Below are positions 16,427 to 25,758 of a DNA stretch of 64,000 nt, in pieces. The notes beneath the pieces are model-generated. The model saw only the letters and a program-made list of their open reading frames with translations. It did not search any database and was not told the origin of the DNA. The stretch comes from Cuneatibacter caecimuris (lineage in GTDB: Bacteria > Bacillota > Clostridia > Lachnospirales > Lachnospiraceae). Each line of letters begins with the position of its first letter. Positions within the stretch are counted from its first letter, which is position 1. Position numbers and translations under genes: made by a program. The stretch spans positions 1,042,828 through 1,106,827 of the forward strand of contig NZ_SGXF01000001.1 of the NCBI RefSeq assembly GCF_004216775.1, in the 5' to 3' direction.

Positions 16427-17440
16427 TCATTCTGGACGGCTGGTAAAGGCCCCTCCCAGGGCGATCCATCCGGCCCCGCTCTTGAGCTTGCCCCAGAGGT
16501 CGGCGCCCGTTCCTTCTGACGTCTCTGTCACCGTGTAGCTGCCCTGATCCCGGATCACTCCCATTACAGGATAGTCAGTTCCCGGACCGCTGCGGATGTT
16601 CAACGCGCCGTCCAGGACCTTGACCATGTACGGCAGCTTATGGTCTGTATCTCCCACGCGGCGGCAGTATGCCTTATGTACGGAGATATAACCTGCTCCA
16701 GATTTCAGGCGGCCCCAGTGACCGTTGACGATCTCCGTGGCGGTATAGCAGCCGTGATCTGTGATGTATCCCACCGCCTCATAGTCGGTCCCGGGGCCGC
16801 GCCGGATGGTCAGGTTGTCTGCCAACACCTTATACATGCCTGACGTATATTCTGTTTCCGGTTCTGCTGGCCGCACGGTTTCTCCCCGCAGCCTGGCCCC
16901 CACATCCGCCCGGAAGGTGTCCATATTCTTCCCGTGCTTCGGCCACCAGTGCTCGATATCGATGTGGTTGCTTCCGTACCCCAGGCGGTGCACCTCGGCG
17001 TGACAGTAGATATCTCTCTCTGTCAGCCCGTATCTTTCGCAGAGATACGCAAATAACTGGATCGCCTGCTCATAGATATCGGCAAAATATGCGGCGTTCT
17101 TCTGCGCGTCATACCCGATCATGGTTCCGCTGTTTGGCTGATACGTGTGGCCGGCCGGTTCGCAGACCTCTACCCCGATTGACAGGCCGTTCCATCCTCC
17201 CTTTGGCCCAGCCCCCACATGGCAGCCCACATTGTCCCAGGGCATTAACTGCAGCACGCGCCCGGAGCGTTCCAGAAACGCATGAGGCAGCGCATTGGCT
17301 CCCGTGCGGTTGTAATTGTTGTAGAATACATCTGCGGACGGCTGCGCGGTTCCCGGGCTGTGCAGTACCAGCTTTTCTACCTTCATTTTCCCGCGATCAA
17401 AATACTCGTTTTCCTTGGCCCATCTTTCTTCTATATACAT
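16427..17440 (-). CDS. Endolysin: N-acetylmuramoyl-L-alanine amidase with two SH3b domains
   Basis: 337 aa. Amidase_2/PGRP domain at about 15-190 (zinc ligands likely His27 of VLHSPG and the later HRLGYGSNHIDIEHWWPKHG region), then two bacterial SH3 domains (about 205-262 and 270-335; each has LTIRRGPGTDYE- or LNIRSGPGTDYP-like cores) that bind the wall. It has no signal peptide, so it needs the holin just upstream. It cuts the bond between MurNAc and L-Ala at lysis and is the last late gene. Confidence 0.95.
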   Translation of the reverse strand: MYIEERWAKENEYFDRGKMKVEKLVLHSPGTAQPSADVFYNNYNRTGANALPHAFLERSGRVLQLMPWDNVGCHVGAGPKGGWNGLSIGVEVCEPAGHTYQPNSGTMIGYDAQKNAAYFADIYEQAIQLFAYLCERYGLTERDIYCHAEVHRLGYGSNHIDIEHWWPKHGKNMDTFRADVGARLRGETVRPAEPETEYTSGMYKVLADNLTIRRGPGTDYEAVGYITDHGCYTATEIVNGHWGRLKSGAGYISVHKAYCRRVGDTDHKLPYMVKVLDGALNIRSGPGTDYPVMGVIRDQGSYTVTETSEGTGADLWGKLKSGAGWIALGGAFTSRPE

Positions 17441-17460
17441 TTTTTCTCCTTTCGCCGGGG

Positions 17461-17730
17461 TTATTCCTCGGCCTGGTCCTTGAGCTGCTTATATACCTGG
17501 TTAATTCCGGTCGCTGCAAATCCGGATACAATACCCACTGCAATGCTGGTTAAGATATCCCCTACGGGCCAGTCTGGCATGGCATACATCCCTACAACTC
17601 CCAGGATGCCTCCTAATACTCCACAAATCACTGGCAGCCACTTATTGTCCAGTGTCGTAGCTTTGGCCGTCTGTGCGGCCAGATAACAAATTACTGTAAT
17701 TCCTGCCACTCCTGCAATTCCGAAATCCAT
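17461..17730 (-). CDS. Phage holin
   Basis: 89 aa from the ATG at 17730 (AAAGGAG seven bases upstream). Two TM helices (about 5-25 and 30-50), a third hydrophobic stretch (about 55-75) and a charged tail (KQLKDQAEE): a class I/II-type holin that permeabilises the membrane to release the endolysin. Its position directly before the amidase fits. Confidence 0.85.
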   Translation of the reverse strand: MDFGIAGVAGITVICYLAAQTAKATTLDNKWLPVICGVLGGILGVVGMYAMPDWPVGDILTSIAVGIVSGFAATGINQVYKQLKDQAEE

Positions 17731-17732
17731 AA

Positions 17733-17996
17733 TCATTCTCCTTTCGATGTGAACTCACCGCATTTTTTAAATATTTCTACTGTCACCCTTTCCGTTCCTT
17801 CCGGGCGCGTGGCTTCATAATATGTTGTTTCGTTCCCGCGTACTCTCAGTAGCGCCTTGTCTCCCTGTTCTCCGCTGACTTCCCATTCCAGGAATATATC
17901 CGATGAGGATATTTCTTCCCCTTTTTCATCTAAGTGTTTTGCGAGGATTAACCTGCATTTGTCTGTGAAAGCGACTACATTTGCTTTATTCATCAT
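17733..17996 (-). CDS. Hypothetical phage protein in the lysis module
   Basis: 87 aa, soluble and mixed in charge, not recognised. It overlaps the gene before it by 4 bp (ATGA-type junction), showing that it is a translated member of the late operon. Confidence 0.6.
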   Translation of the reverse strand: MMNKANVVAFTDKCRLILAKHLDEKGEEISSSDIFLEWEVSGEQGDKALLRVRGNETTYYEATRPEGTERVTVEIFKKCGEFTSKGE

Positions 17997-18220
17997 TTCT
18001 CCTTCTCCTGGCTTTCCAGGTCTGATATGCGGTGATTAATCACCTTGATCTGTTCCTCTACTACCGGCATCCGGCGCGCGAAGTTGTTGTGCATACGCAC
18101 CTCTGATTCCAGCTGTTCCAGCCGGTAGTTGGTTAATTTTGAGTTGATTGTTATCCCCGTGAGGGTTCCCAGTGCGCTGCCTCCGAATGCGATCAGCGCC
18201 ACAATGATCTCTGGATCCAT
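17993..18220 (-). CDS. XhlA-like membrane-anchored coiled-coil lysis protein
   Basis: 75 aa: N-terminal TM segment (about 4-24, IIVALIAFGGSALGTLTGIT) and a helical tail ending DLESQEKEK. Resembles haemolysin XhlA-type or similar small proteins that accompany holins; membership is by layout only. Confidence 0.6.
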   Translation of the reverse strand: MDPEIIVALIAFGGSALGTLTGITINSKLTNYRLEQLESEVRMHNNFARRMPVVEEQIKVINHRISDLESQEKEK

Positions 18221-18282
18221 GTATACCTCCCGTTGTGCTTATCAATGGTGCGACTATGCGCCGGTCTTGCTCTGATCTCCAT
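18193..18282 (-). CDS. Very short ORF with strong ribosome site (29 aa)
   Basis: ATG at 18282 preceded by AGGAGGGTG; 29 codons starting MEIRARPAHSRTIDKHNGR, overlapping the next gene by 28 bp. It may only couple translation of the XhlA-like gene to the tail-fibre gene. Not recognised. Confidence 0.35.
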   Translation of the reverse strand: MEIRARPAHSRTIDKHNGRYTWIQRSLWR

Positions 18283-18292
18283 GTGCACCCTC

Positions 18293-19627
18293 CTACTCTT
18301 CTGCCGGTTTTCGGTCGGTCGCCCCTGCCGGCGGCCTTAGAAGTACAGAGGCCGAATCGGTCCAATTGGCTTCATTAGCATTTTTTTCTAAGTTCAAAGA
18401 TGCGATTCCAGCATACTTCGTGTCGCCGGGCCGGCCAAAACGTTGCACAACAGCCGTGATTTCCTTGTTTGCAGGATGACGTACACCATCACAATAACCT
18501 GTATCCGTAGAACCTCCGAAAGGAGCTATTGGTATACTCCCATATTTGTCGACTACTGTAGAAACACTTGGACACAACCATTTATTAGCGTCGACCGTTT
18601 CGGAATCAATACCAGTATCAATATAACTTTCTCCGGTAATATCGAACGTATAATCGACACTTACTTTATAGCGTCCATTCACAACGAGATAATATGGATC
18701 TCGTTGATTTTGATTATAGCTTCCCAAGACAATTGAATGAAAAATTTTATTTAAACTTACACTATCTAAGTTTCCATAGAATTGTCCACTTCCTACCACG
18801 GCATTTGGTAGAACCCCGTAATAAGGAGGATTGCTGGCGCTAAAACCACCTCTATTGCCTTTTCCGCAAGCCCCTTGTAACTCTGTAGTTTTAAACAACA
18901 TATAGAGCATATCACGTATGGTCTCGATAATTGGGCCGGCAAAAAATGCAGCTCTGTTTGAAAAAGCCATAATATTAGTGTGTTCCGTATCTGTGTTCAA
19001 GTTTATGTCAGGATATATACCGCTCAACGACCTCGTCTTTCCGTCTACTGTTGATCCATAAAACATAGGAATCCACACATAATCCATCTCACTGCCATCG
19101 GTATCTATAAAGCCGCATGGTTCATAACCTTCTAATGGCGTGTATGAAAATCTAACATGTCTATCGTTTCCATCAATCCAGCGTTTGACATATACTTTTA
19201 CAAACTTAGAAAACGCTCCACCGTCATAAGAAACATTGCTTATGTCAGATGCAGTTCCGTCCATCTTTAAGGTATAATCGTTCTCATTTAGCTGATAGTC
19301 CGCCTCTCCCGTTGGCTTAACCATATAAGGCTTATTTTCGACAAGAGATGGAAAAGTGCTCCATGATCCATAATCTGTGGTGTGCTGATTAAGATCTAAG
19401 GTCATGGCTGTGTAATCCTTGTTGATGCCTGTGTACTCAATTCTTTCGCCTGGTTGTAGCACGTCCATGTGCTCAACGAATCCATAATACTCTGGTTCCG
19501 TGTCACCCAATGATTGTATCTCCGAAACCATCTGCTCTAGCGTGAGTTGATCTGTTTTTCCAGTTCTGGACCGTATGGCATCGGCGATCTCAATCAGATA
19601 TGTATCATCAATGGTCTTAATTGCCAT
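18293..19627 (-). CDS. Putative tail fibre / receptor-binding protein
   Basis: 444 aa. The first about 45 residues (TIDDTYLIEIADAIRSRTGK...) are a module common at the start of Firmicute phage tail-fibre proteins. The rest is a beta-rich, Tyr/Asn/Gly-rich domain ending SASVLLRPPAGATDRKP. Position between the baseplate protein and the lysis genes supports host recognition. It shares a junction base with the BppU-like gene. Confidence 0.7.
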   Translation of the reverse strand: MAIKTIDDTYLIEIADAIRSRTGKTDQLTLEQMVSEIQSLGDTEPEYYGFVEHMDVLQPGERIEYTGINKDYTAMTLDLNQHTTDYGSWSTFPSLVENKPYMVKPTGEADYQLNENDYTLKMDGTASDISNVSYDGGAFSKFVKVYVKRWIDGNDRHVRFSYTPLEGYEPCGFIDTDGSEMDYVWIPMFYGSTVDGKTRSLSGIYPDINLNTDTEHTNIMAFSNRAAFFAGPIIETIRDMLYMLFKTTELQGACGKGNRGGFSASNPPYYGVLPNAVVGSGQFYGNLDSVSLNKIFHSIVLGSYNQNQRDPYYLVVNGRYKVSVDYTFDITGESYIDTGIDSETVDANKWLCPSVSTVVDKYGSIPIAPFGGSTDTGYCDGVRHPANKEITAVVQRFGRPGDTKYAGIASLNLEKNANEANWTDSASVLLRPPAGATDRKPAEE

Positions 19628-20133
19628 TAGTACCTCCCTTCCGCCGCATCTGGCAGCGCGGCTATGACCTGCTGCACTATCTCATTGATATCTATTTTGG
19701 CGATTGCGGCATCCAGCTTCTCAGACTGCTCCTGAAGGATCTTGTCCAGGTACGTTGACTCTGACTTGCTCTCCGTGCCAGTATGACCAACTTCTTCTTT
19801 TACATCCAGACGAAATCTATTTGTCTTAATGATCTTGCCGTCTCCGTATATAATCATGATCTGCGCTGGGATGCGTGTACACTCTGCAAGCATCTGATTG
19901 GTCAGTGCCACTAATACATCATTACCCGACACCTCGCAGTCATTGTAGACGATGCCGCCCGGTTTGGACGCCCATATGCGCGCCGTTGCTCCGGCCGGTA
20001 TGTCCATACCACTGATCTTACAGCGCAGCTTTCTTCCAGTATCGTTCTGTGAGACCTCAATACTCGGATTCCAGGAGAGATCTACGACCGATAGAATTAT
20101 TTCATGTTCAAGAAAATCATTCGCAAACGCCAT
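19627..20133 (-). CDS. Baseplate upper protein BppU-like
   Basis: 168 aa. The N-terminal about 115 residues fit the BppU N-terminal immunoglobulin-like domain (EIILSVVDLSWNPSIEVSQN, TARIWASKPGGIVYNDC), followed by a short helical tail. In lactococcal phages this protein anchors receptor-binding proteins to the baseplate, agreeing with the fibre gene directly downstream. Confidence 0.8.
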   Translation of the reverse strand: MAFANDFLEHEIILSVVDLSWNPSIEVSQNDTGRKLRCKISGMDIPAGATARIWASKPGGIVYNDCEVSGNDVLVALTNQMLAECTRIPAQIMIIYGDGKIIKTNRFRLDVKEEVGHTGTESKSESTYLDKILQEQSEKLDAAIAKIDINEIVQQVIAALPDAAEGRY

Positions 20134-20148
20134 TTAACGCCCTCCTAA

Positions 20149-20388
20149 TTACTGTGCCTCCGCGACTATCGCATCATAGGCAGCATACATGACATCCTCA
20201 AATGCAGCACGATCCTGCGCGCAGGTAGACCGGCTGCTGCGATATGTAGATCCATCCACGATATAGCTTGTATACTCCGGTCCCCTATCCAGAGCGTCCG
20301 TATTGATCCGGGCGGTGTAATGCTCCACCTCTACACCATCTACCGTGCTGCTTCCCTCCAGGGTTACATACTTTTTTGTTGTCAACAT
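20149..20388 (-). CDS. Hypothetical phage tail-region protein
   Basis: 79 aa, start MLTTKKYVTLEGSSTVDG, AGGAGG-type ribosome site; not recognised. Between it and the tail-spike stop lies a hairpin (AGCGGCA/TTGCCGCT, about 20436-20462) without a T-run. Confidence 0.5.
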   Translation of the reverse strand: MLTTKKYVTLEGSSTVDGVEVEHYTARINTDALDRGPEYTSYIVDGSTYRSSRSTCAQDRAAFEDVMYAAYDAIVAEAQ

Positions 20389-20469
20389 TTTAATCCTCCA
20401 TTCCCGGCACCCACGCCGTAACCAGAAGCGGCAAGGCTGTCTGCCCTGCCGCTATCCATCTGTTTCATC

Positions 20470-23400
20470 TTACTGTACATCTTCTTTAATCCCATGCACC
20501 GCCATCAGCGTATAGGCTTTTGTGAGCTGCTGCTGGAGGTATTCCACGCGCTGTTCCAGTTGTATCTCCCGCGATTCCGACATGGCCATTCGGCTGTCAA
20601 TCTCCTGCATCCCTTTCCACAGGATTCCGCTGATGCTGTACATATTCACCGCATCCCTGGTTTCATTGACAATACAGTCTGGCGCGCCCCGCTCGATTAC
20701 AAAACCGATTTCTTTTTTACTGATTCCTTTTTCCAGGTCGATTTTACGGTTGTAGGAATAGACTGGGGATCTGCGGATCAGGTCCAACGCATTTTCCAGG
20801 TAGGGAGAAATATTGTCCTTAAACCGCTCCGAAGATGCGGTGGTATACTTTCCGGCTATGATTTCCTGGGGGTCTGTACCAGCGTAGTTTTTGACGTAGA
20901 GGGCGTAATTGGTGTGGACCTGCACGGCCTCAGAGGGAGTGTTACTGGGGCTTTTAATTATTCTACTTTTTACCATCCCGCCAATAGTTGTTTCAAATAG
21001 CCCCGCGCATACTGTGCCTTCATTAGTTAAATAAACTGATGGAGTACCTGAGCCATTTGAATTAAATACTTTGTATAAATATATAGCGTTTGCTTGTACT
21101 AAGGTCGCTGCATTTCCATATTTATATACTGATCTGTATGGTGACATTTGATTGCTATAATTACCATAATTTATCATAATTACACTAATAGTCTCTGAAA
21201 CAGTTGTAATATTAATAGTCCCGCCGGTAATCGTTGCATTGCTGCTCTTAACCGTCCCCGTAAAGCTCCCGTCTGTACAGGTCAGCGCTCCTGCGGAGGT
21301 TACTTTGAATGCCGTTCCGCAGCTGATGCCATTAGTCCCAAGGTATACGCTGTTAGCTGCCCCTGCGAGAGAGGTTGTCCCTTTAGCAATATAAGACCCA
21401 CCGATTTGAAAACCACCGATATTTGCTGAAATAGCTTGCAGGGAGGTCACGTTGATCTTTCCAGCCGTCACTGCGCCGGCCGCCAGCTTATCTGTGCTGA
21501 TCGCCCCCGCGGCTATCTTTTCTGCAGAAATAGCATTGGCTGCGATTTCGTTCGCGGTCACCGCCCTGGCCGCGATCTTCCCGGTGGTGATGGCATCCGC
21601 CACGATCTTATCAGACGTGATGCAGTCGGCTGCAAGGTTTTTTGCGGTAATGGTACTGGCTGCGATCTTATCGCCGGTAATGGTATTGGCAGCAATCTTA
21701 ACCGCCGTGATGGCATTGGACGAGATTTTGTCCGCAGTGATCGCATTCGCGGCAATCTTTACCGCAGTGATCGCGCCATCCACAATCAACGCACCCTGGC
21801 TCTTTTTGCGCACCTGTATATTGCGCACGTATATCTGTCCAAGGGCTGAGTTGGCATCTTCCAGGACTATTACATAATAGCTGTATGATCTGCACGTCCC
21901 AAGTTTAATCGACCCGGTGCAAGTCTGCTCCGTTCCCGTATAGCTCAGGCCGGATACCGCAAAATATGTCTTGTAAGTTTTATCGTCCGCAGAACCATCC
22001 CCATAAAAACGCACGCAAAATCGAAAAGATCCTGATGTATCCCCTCTTATAGATAGCGAAAAATAGAGCTCATCGCCATCTTCGAATGCGTTTGTCCGGT
22101 ATTGTGTCAAGGGGAGATACGTATAGCCGGGCATCTGCTTGACGACATATCCTGCCTTGATGATTGATCCTCTACTTCCAAAAGGGTGGTTATTTATAAT
22201 TTCGGATTCCGGGATTGCTTCGCTTATCGTTGCGTAGTTCGTAAAATCTCCCACGGCAATCTTGTCTGCGGTGATGCTGTTGGCGGCGATCCGGCCCGCG
22301 CTGAGTGTACCGGTAGTAATCTTTGCAGCGTCCAGAAACGCTATTTTTGCTGACTGGATGGTCGCGTCAGCGATCAGGGCGTTCGTAATGGACGCATTGG
22401 CAATCGCGTTTGTACCAAACTGCACCTGCGTCCACGATTCTCCCGCCCAATAAAAGATACAGTTGTCCTCACTCGTATCAAAACACACGTCATTAATTTT
22501 GTGCCCATAGGGCGGCGGAAGACCCTCTTGATAGTAGACTGTATTCTTCCCGTCAGCACTCGCCTGCGCGGCTCCTGCTGCTGTTGTCGCATTCTGCGCT
22601 GCCTGAAAGGCTGCGGCGGCGTCCTCCAAGGCCTGCGCCGCATCGCTGGCTGCCCCTGTTATCGCGCCGGCTGCATCCTGCCCCAGTTTATCCATATCAA
22701 CAGCTCCCGGGGCAATCTGCTGGCCGTTGATCGTTCCTACCGTCAGGTTGGCGCAGTTTAGGTTGACCACATCGATCTCAGCTGCGTCCAGCGTGCCGGC
22801 AGTGATCTTGTTGGCAGTCAGGCCCACGATCTTAGCGTCAGTAATAGAGCCATCTGCGATCTGGGTCGTTCCGATCACGCCGGTACCGATCATGGCCGTG
22901 GTGATACAGCCTTCCTTAATGTTGGCCAGGTCGATCTGTGCGTAATTGGCTTCCAGATATTCTGTGGTGACCATGTTTGCGGTCAATTCCCCGATTTTCG
23001 CTACGTCCGCTTCCAGATTCCCCACTTTGGCGCTCACTGCCGTCAGGTCCTGTATAGTGGCGTAGTTGGCTTTCAGATATTCCACTGTCACGCTATCCGC
23101 CACCAGGTCCCGGACCATCAACAGTTCCGTGTACACCCGGTCCAGACGCTGTGCTGTCGGCCCCTGGTAGTTGTATTCTGCCTCTGTCTGGCTTTCGCCG
23201 GCCGCTGTGACCTCCGTAATAATGCCGCCGTCAAAATCATGCGTCAGCGCCATGCAGGGGAGCAGATAGGCTTCCCCGTCCCGGGTCACCTGCAGCATAT
23301 CCCAGGGGTCTATCCTGGGATCTCCCAGGCGCAGGGACACTGTTCCTGGGCGGTAAGAGAATCCGTCCAAGCCCTTGTAGGCTGTATCAAGCACCGTCTG

Positions 23401-24144
23401 GGTCATGAGAGGATTGCTGCACTGGATTCCAGTTGGTCCGCTCCCGGCAGTCAGCGTGGTTTCCTTGTCCACAGCGCAGGTGATCTTCCCCACCGTGAAA
23501 TCATACTCCGCCACTTCCGGCTCATCTGCCCGGTCAAAATCCACTGTCCCCGCAGCCTCATACCAGCGCAGCTCCAGTTGGCCGGTCCGGTTGATTACGG
23601 CAAACTTGCCATTCATCCCTGCGATATACCCCAGCACCTCCCGGCAGGTATACCCTTCTGGTTTGGCTGGGATGGCGATTGCTTTCAGACCCGCGGTCGC
23701 CAAAGTAATTCCCATCTTCCCGCAAATTTCCTCCAGGACTTTCAGACTGTCTGAAGGATATATCAGGCCTGAGAAATACGCCAGCTCCCCCTTCGAAATC
23801 ATCCGGTCATGGGCCGAGAACCGGATATTCCCTGCAGACTTTTCCGGCTTTTCCACTGTGAACCTGCCCATCGGGATGTATTCCACGCCGGATTCCATCC
23901 GTACCCCGACCTCAACGGAGATTTCCTTATTTTCCAACAAGACGCCCGGTGCCGCCATCTCCACTTCTACCCGGGCAGCCACTGTGCTGCCAATGGTCAA
24001 CGTGCCGCCAGCGTTCCCGCCGCCCATCCACTTAATTGACTTAATCCCGGACGTGATCACCGTTTCCCCGGCAGTGATCCGGGCCGAAAATGTACGGGAC
24101 TGCCCGGCAATCGCTGTATTAAGTTCTGTACTTCCGTTGTACAT
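20470..24144 (-). CDS. Tail spike / minor structural protein with S74 chaperone domain
   Basis: 1224 aa. The N-terminal about 350 residues look like the tail-tip (prophage endopeptidase tail/gp18-like) domain. The middle (about 385-900) holds many degenerate ten-residue repeats of the type ITADKIAANA, predicted to form a fibrous shaft. The last about 120 residues start SSERFKDNISPY and match the S74 intramolecular chaperone that trimerises the fibre and cleaves itself off after a Ser. The C-terminus is a coiled coil (LEQRVEYLQQQL). It follows the tape-measure and distal-tail genes. Confidence 0.85.
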   Translation of the reverse strand: MYNGSTELNTAIAGQSRTFSARITAGETVITSGIKSIKWMGGGNAGGTLTIGSTVAARVEVEMAAPGVLLENKEISVEVGVRMESGVEYIPMGRFTVEKPEKSAGNIRFSAHDRMISKGELAYFSGLIYPSDSLKVLEEICGKMGITLATAGLKAIAIPAKPEGYTCREVLGYIAGMNGKFAVINRTGQLELRWYEAAGTVDFDRADEPEVAEYDFTVGKITCAVDKETTLTAGSGPTGIQCSNPLMTQTVLDTAYKGLDGFSYRPGTVSLRLGDPRIDPWDMLQVTRDGEAYLLPCMALTHDFDGGIITEVTAAGESQTEAEYNYQGPTAQRLDRVYTELLMVRDLVADSVTVEYLKANYATIQDLTAVSAKVGNLEADVAKIGELTANMVTTEYLEANYAQIDLANIKEGCITTAMIGTGVIGTTQIADGSITDAKIVGLTANKITAGTLDAAEIDVVNLNCANLTVGTINGQQIAPGAVDMDKLGQDAAGAITGAASDAAQALEDAAAAFQAAQNATTAAGAAQASADGKNTVYYQEGLPPPYGHKINDVCFDTSEDNCIFYWAGESWTQVQFGTNAIANASITNALIADATIQSAKIAFLDAAKITTGTLSAGRIAANSITADKIAVGDFTNYATISEAIPESEIINNHPFGSRGSIIKAGYVVKQMPGYTYLPLTQYRTNAFEDGDELYFSLSIRGDTSGSFRFCVRFYGDGSADDKTYKTYFAVSGLSYTGTEQTCTGSIKLGTCRSYSYYVIVLEDANSALGQIYVRNIQVRKKSQGALIVDGAITAVKIAANAITADKISSNAITAVKIAANTITGDKIAASTITAKNLAADCITSDKIVADAITTGKIAARAVTANEIAANAISAEKIAAGAISTDKLAAGAVTAGKINVTSLQAISANIGGFQIGGSYIAKGTTSLAGAANSVYLGTNGISCGTAFKVTSAGALTCTDGSFTGTVKSSNATITGGTINITTVSETISVIMINYGNYSNQMSPYRSVYKYGNAATLVQANAIYLYKVFNSNGSGTPSVYLTNEGTVCAGLFETTIGGMVKSRIIKSPSNTPSEAVQVHTNYALYVKNYAGTDPQEIIAGKYTTASSERFKDNISPYLENALDLIRRSPVYSYNRKIDLEKGISKKEIGFVIERGAPDCIVNETRDAVNMYSISGILWKGMQEIDSRMAMSESREIQLEQRVEYLQQQLTKAYTLMAVHGIKEDVQ

Positions 24145-24160
24145 TCCCGCACCTCCAATC

Positions 24161-24574
24161 TTACTGGATCATGAACGCCAGGGACATCATCTCCGCCACG
24201 GTCAGCACATCATACCTGTCTGACTGGCTTTCCAACTCTGCCTCTGATATGTAATGCGGCTCAAAATCGTTTTCCGCCTCCAGGAGCTGTACATATTCCT
24301 CTTTGTAGGCCGCTTCGTCCCGGAGCTCGTAAGCATCCTGTCCATCTTCGTTCTTTTTTGTCCTGGGCTTCCCATCGTCTCCCAGGACAGCGTACTCCTG
24401 GATCAGCTTCTGGCGTTCCTTTTCAATGTCGGCGCTGATCTTCTGCAGCTCAGAAATATTCCTGGCTACAGCATAGCTCACCTTCACCGGCAGGCGTTTT
24501 TCAGCCAGGGCCGCCAGCGTCTGCAGGGTGTTGATAACTTCAATGTTCTTCATTTTCATTATGAAATCCTCCAT
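24161..24574 (-). CDS. Small tail-region protein (DUF1617-like)
   Basis: Up to 137 aa; an internal ATG about 15 bp later (MKMKNIEVINT) is an alternative start. The product is helical and acidic with KLIQEYAVLGDDGKPRTKK; similar to DUF1617 phage proteins by pattern, not confirmed. Its frame touches the next gene's stop. Confidence 0.6.
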   Translation of the reverse strand: MEDFIMKMKNIEVINTLQTLAALAEKRLPVKVSYAVARNISELQKISADIEKERQKLIQEYAVLGDDGKPRTKKNEDGQDAYELRDEAAYKEEYVQLLEAENDFEPHYISEAELESQSDRYDVLTVAEMMSLAFMIQ

Positions 24575-24933
24575 TATTGTTCGATCAGGCTGACCGACAC
24601 GCCCTTATAGCGCCCTCCGCCCATTGCGTAGGTGTGTACAGGGTATTTAGGATCGCCCGCGTAAAAATTTCTGGTTACCTCCTGTCCGGTTCCGGGGTCA
24701 ACAAACCTGACCGAGAAAAAGGCAGCGCCGCTTACTGCTGCATCAATCTTTTGTACGTCTGCCGGTTTACAATAGGACCACTGGATATCCAGTTTATACT
24801 TGATCCCTACAATATCACCTACCATGTTTCCATCAGCTGCTCTCCCGGCATTCTTTGACCAGATCTTGTTTTTTGTAACCGTCAGCCCACCAACCTTAGG
24901 CTCCGGCATCAGCACTCCGCCGATCCATAGCAT
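24574..24933 (-). CDS. Distal-tail-region hypothetical protein
   Basis: 119 aa from the ATG at 24933, the best placed start after AAGGTGATG; two earlier in-frame starts are possible. Sequence MLWIGGVLMPEPKVGGLTVT and FFSVRFVDPGTGQ suggest a small beta-rich tail component. It resumes the late operon after the zinc-ribbon insertion. Confidence 0.6.
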   Translation of the reverse strand: MLWIGGVLMPEPKVGGLTVTKNKIWSKNAGRAADGNMVGDIVGIKYKLDIQWSYCKPADVQKIDAAVSGAAFFSVRFVDPGTGQEVTRNFYAGDPKYPVHTYAMGGGRYKGVSVSLIEQ

Positions 24934-24949
24934 AAGCATCACCTTCTTT

Positions 24950-24990
24950 CTTTATAATAAGAAGAACGCCCCTCTGCTGAAGGACGTTCT
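24950..24990 (-). terminator. Terminator of the zinc-ribbon moron
   Basis: AGAACG/CGTTCT stem extended by CC/GG pairs (24963-24990), then TCTTATTAT on the minus strand. It ends the inserted gene inside the late operon. Confidence 0.6.
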
Positions 24991-25097
24991 GTCTTGCTTT
25001 GTAATTTACTTCCTGTATACCCTATCCATTCTCGCGAAGGATAACCTTTTATATTTAATGCGATGCCTCAAAAGCAAAATAGTTTGATGTATTTTTA

Positions 25098-25694
25098 TCA
25101 AACCGATTTGTTTTTTGCCATTTTTACAAGTATCACTATATCCAGTACTACAAATACAGTACTGAAAATTATTCCTAAAAACATTGAGACTACATACATT
25201 ATCCCGGCTAATTGATATGCGGAGTGATTTTTGTTGTTAAAGTTCACCAGGCAGATTAAGGACGCCGCAAACATCAATGCAGTCCCCACCAGTTCCCGCG
25301 CTACACCTTCGCCAGCGATAAAGTATGCCACTCCTACGATCCAGGCCAGACCAAGAGAAGCCACGATCCCAATTATGCCAGTAACCAATTTTAACGTTCT
25401 CAAAGAATCAGTTTTATCTTTTACTTTATTACTGTTAGTATTTCTCCCCAGCATCTCATCTAATTTCTGATATTCCCTGTATGTATATATGTTTCCGCAT
25501 TTTTCGCAGTATGTGGTCCCTGCCTCATTCCAACATCCGCATTTAGTGCAGGGGACCAGATTTTGCTCTGCCTTTTCTTCTATTTCGATTTTAGTTCTCT
25601 TTTCCTCTGTTTCTATAGGGCAGCCACAATTCGGACATGTCGATGCCCTATCTGATATTTCCTTTCCACATTCTGGACACTTAAATAATGCCAT
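25098..25694 (-). CDS. Double zinc-ribbon, four-TM membrane protein (moron)
   Basis: 198 aa: zinc ribbon 1 (CPECGK...CPNCGCP, about 5-25), zinc ribbon 2 (CTKCGCWNEAGTTYCEKCGN, about 49-68), linker, then four TM helices (about 104-190). Unlike its neighbours it is no tail component. It has its own promoter and terminator, so it is probably expressed in the lysogen; superinfection exclusion or host modulation is a guess. The ribosome site GGGAGGGGG is the 3' arm of a hairpin described separately. Confidence 0.7.
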   Translation of the reverse strand: MALFKCPECGKEISDRASTCPNCGCPIETEEKRTKIEIEEKAEQNLVPCTKCGCWNEAGTTYCEKCGNIYTYREYQKLDEMLGRNTNSNKVKDKTDSLRTLKLVTGIIGIVASLGLAWIVGVAYFIAGEGVARELVGTALMFAASLICLVNFNNKNHSAYQLAGIMYVVSMFLGIIFSTVFVVLDIVILVKMAKNKSV

Positions 25695-25703
25695 TTTAAA
25701 ATT

Positions 25704-25754
25704 CCCCCTCCCGGTATTTTACCATATTATACCACGCCGGGAGGGGTTTGTAAA
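25704..25754 (-). promoter_or_regulatory. Promoter inside a hairpin loop that buries the moron's ribosome site
   Basis: Minus strand: TTTACA (25749-25754), 17-bp spacer, TATAAT (25726-25731). A perfect 10-bp inverted repeat CCCCTCCCGG/CCGGGAGGGG (25737-25746 with 25705-25714) surrounds the -10 box, and its 3' arm is the ribosome site of the next gene. Read-through mRNA would hide the site; mRNA from the internal promoter lacks the 5' arm. Confidence 0.75.
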
Positions 25755-25758
25755 TTAC

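Noticed and set aside
18293-19627. Tail-fibre protein as the target of a diversity-generating retroelement
   Set aside because: The end SASVLLRPPAG resembles lectin-fold variable proteins, but there is no reverse transcriptase, no template repeat and no adenine-biased repeat pair in the window.
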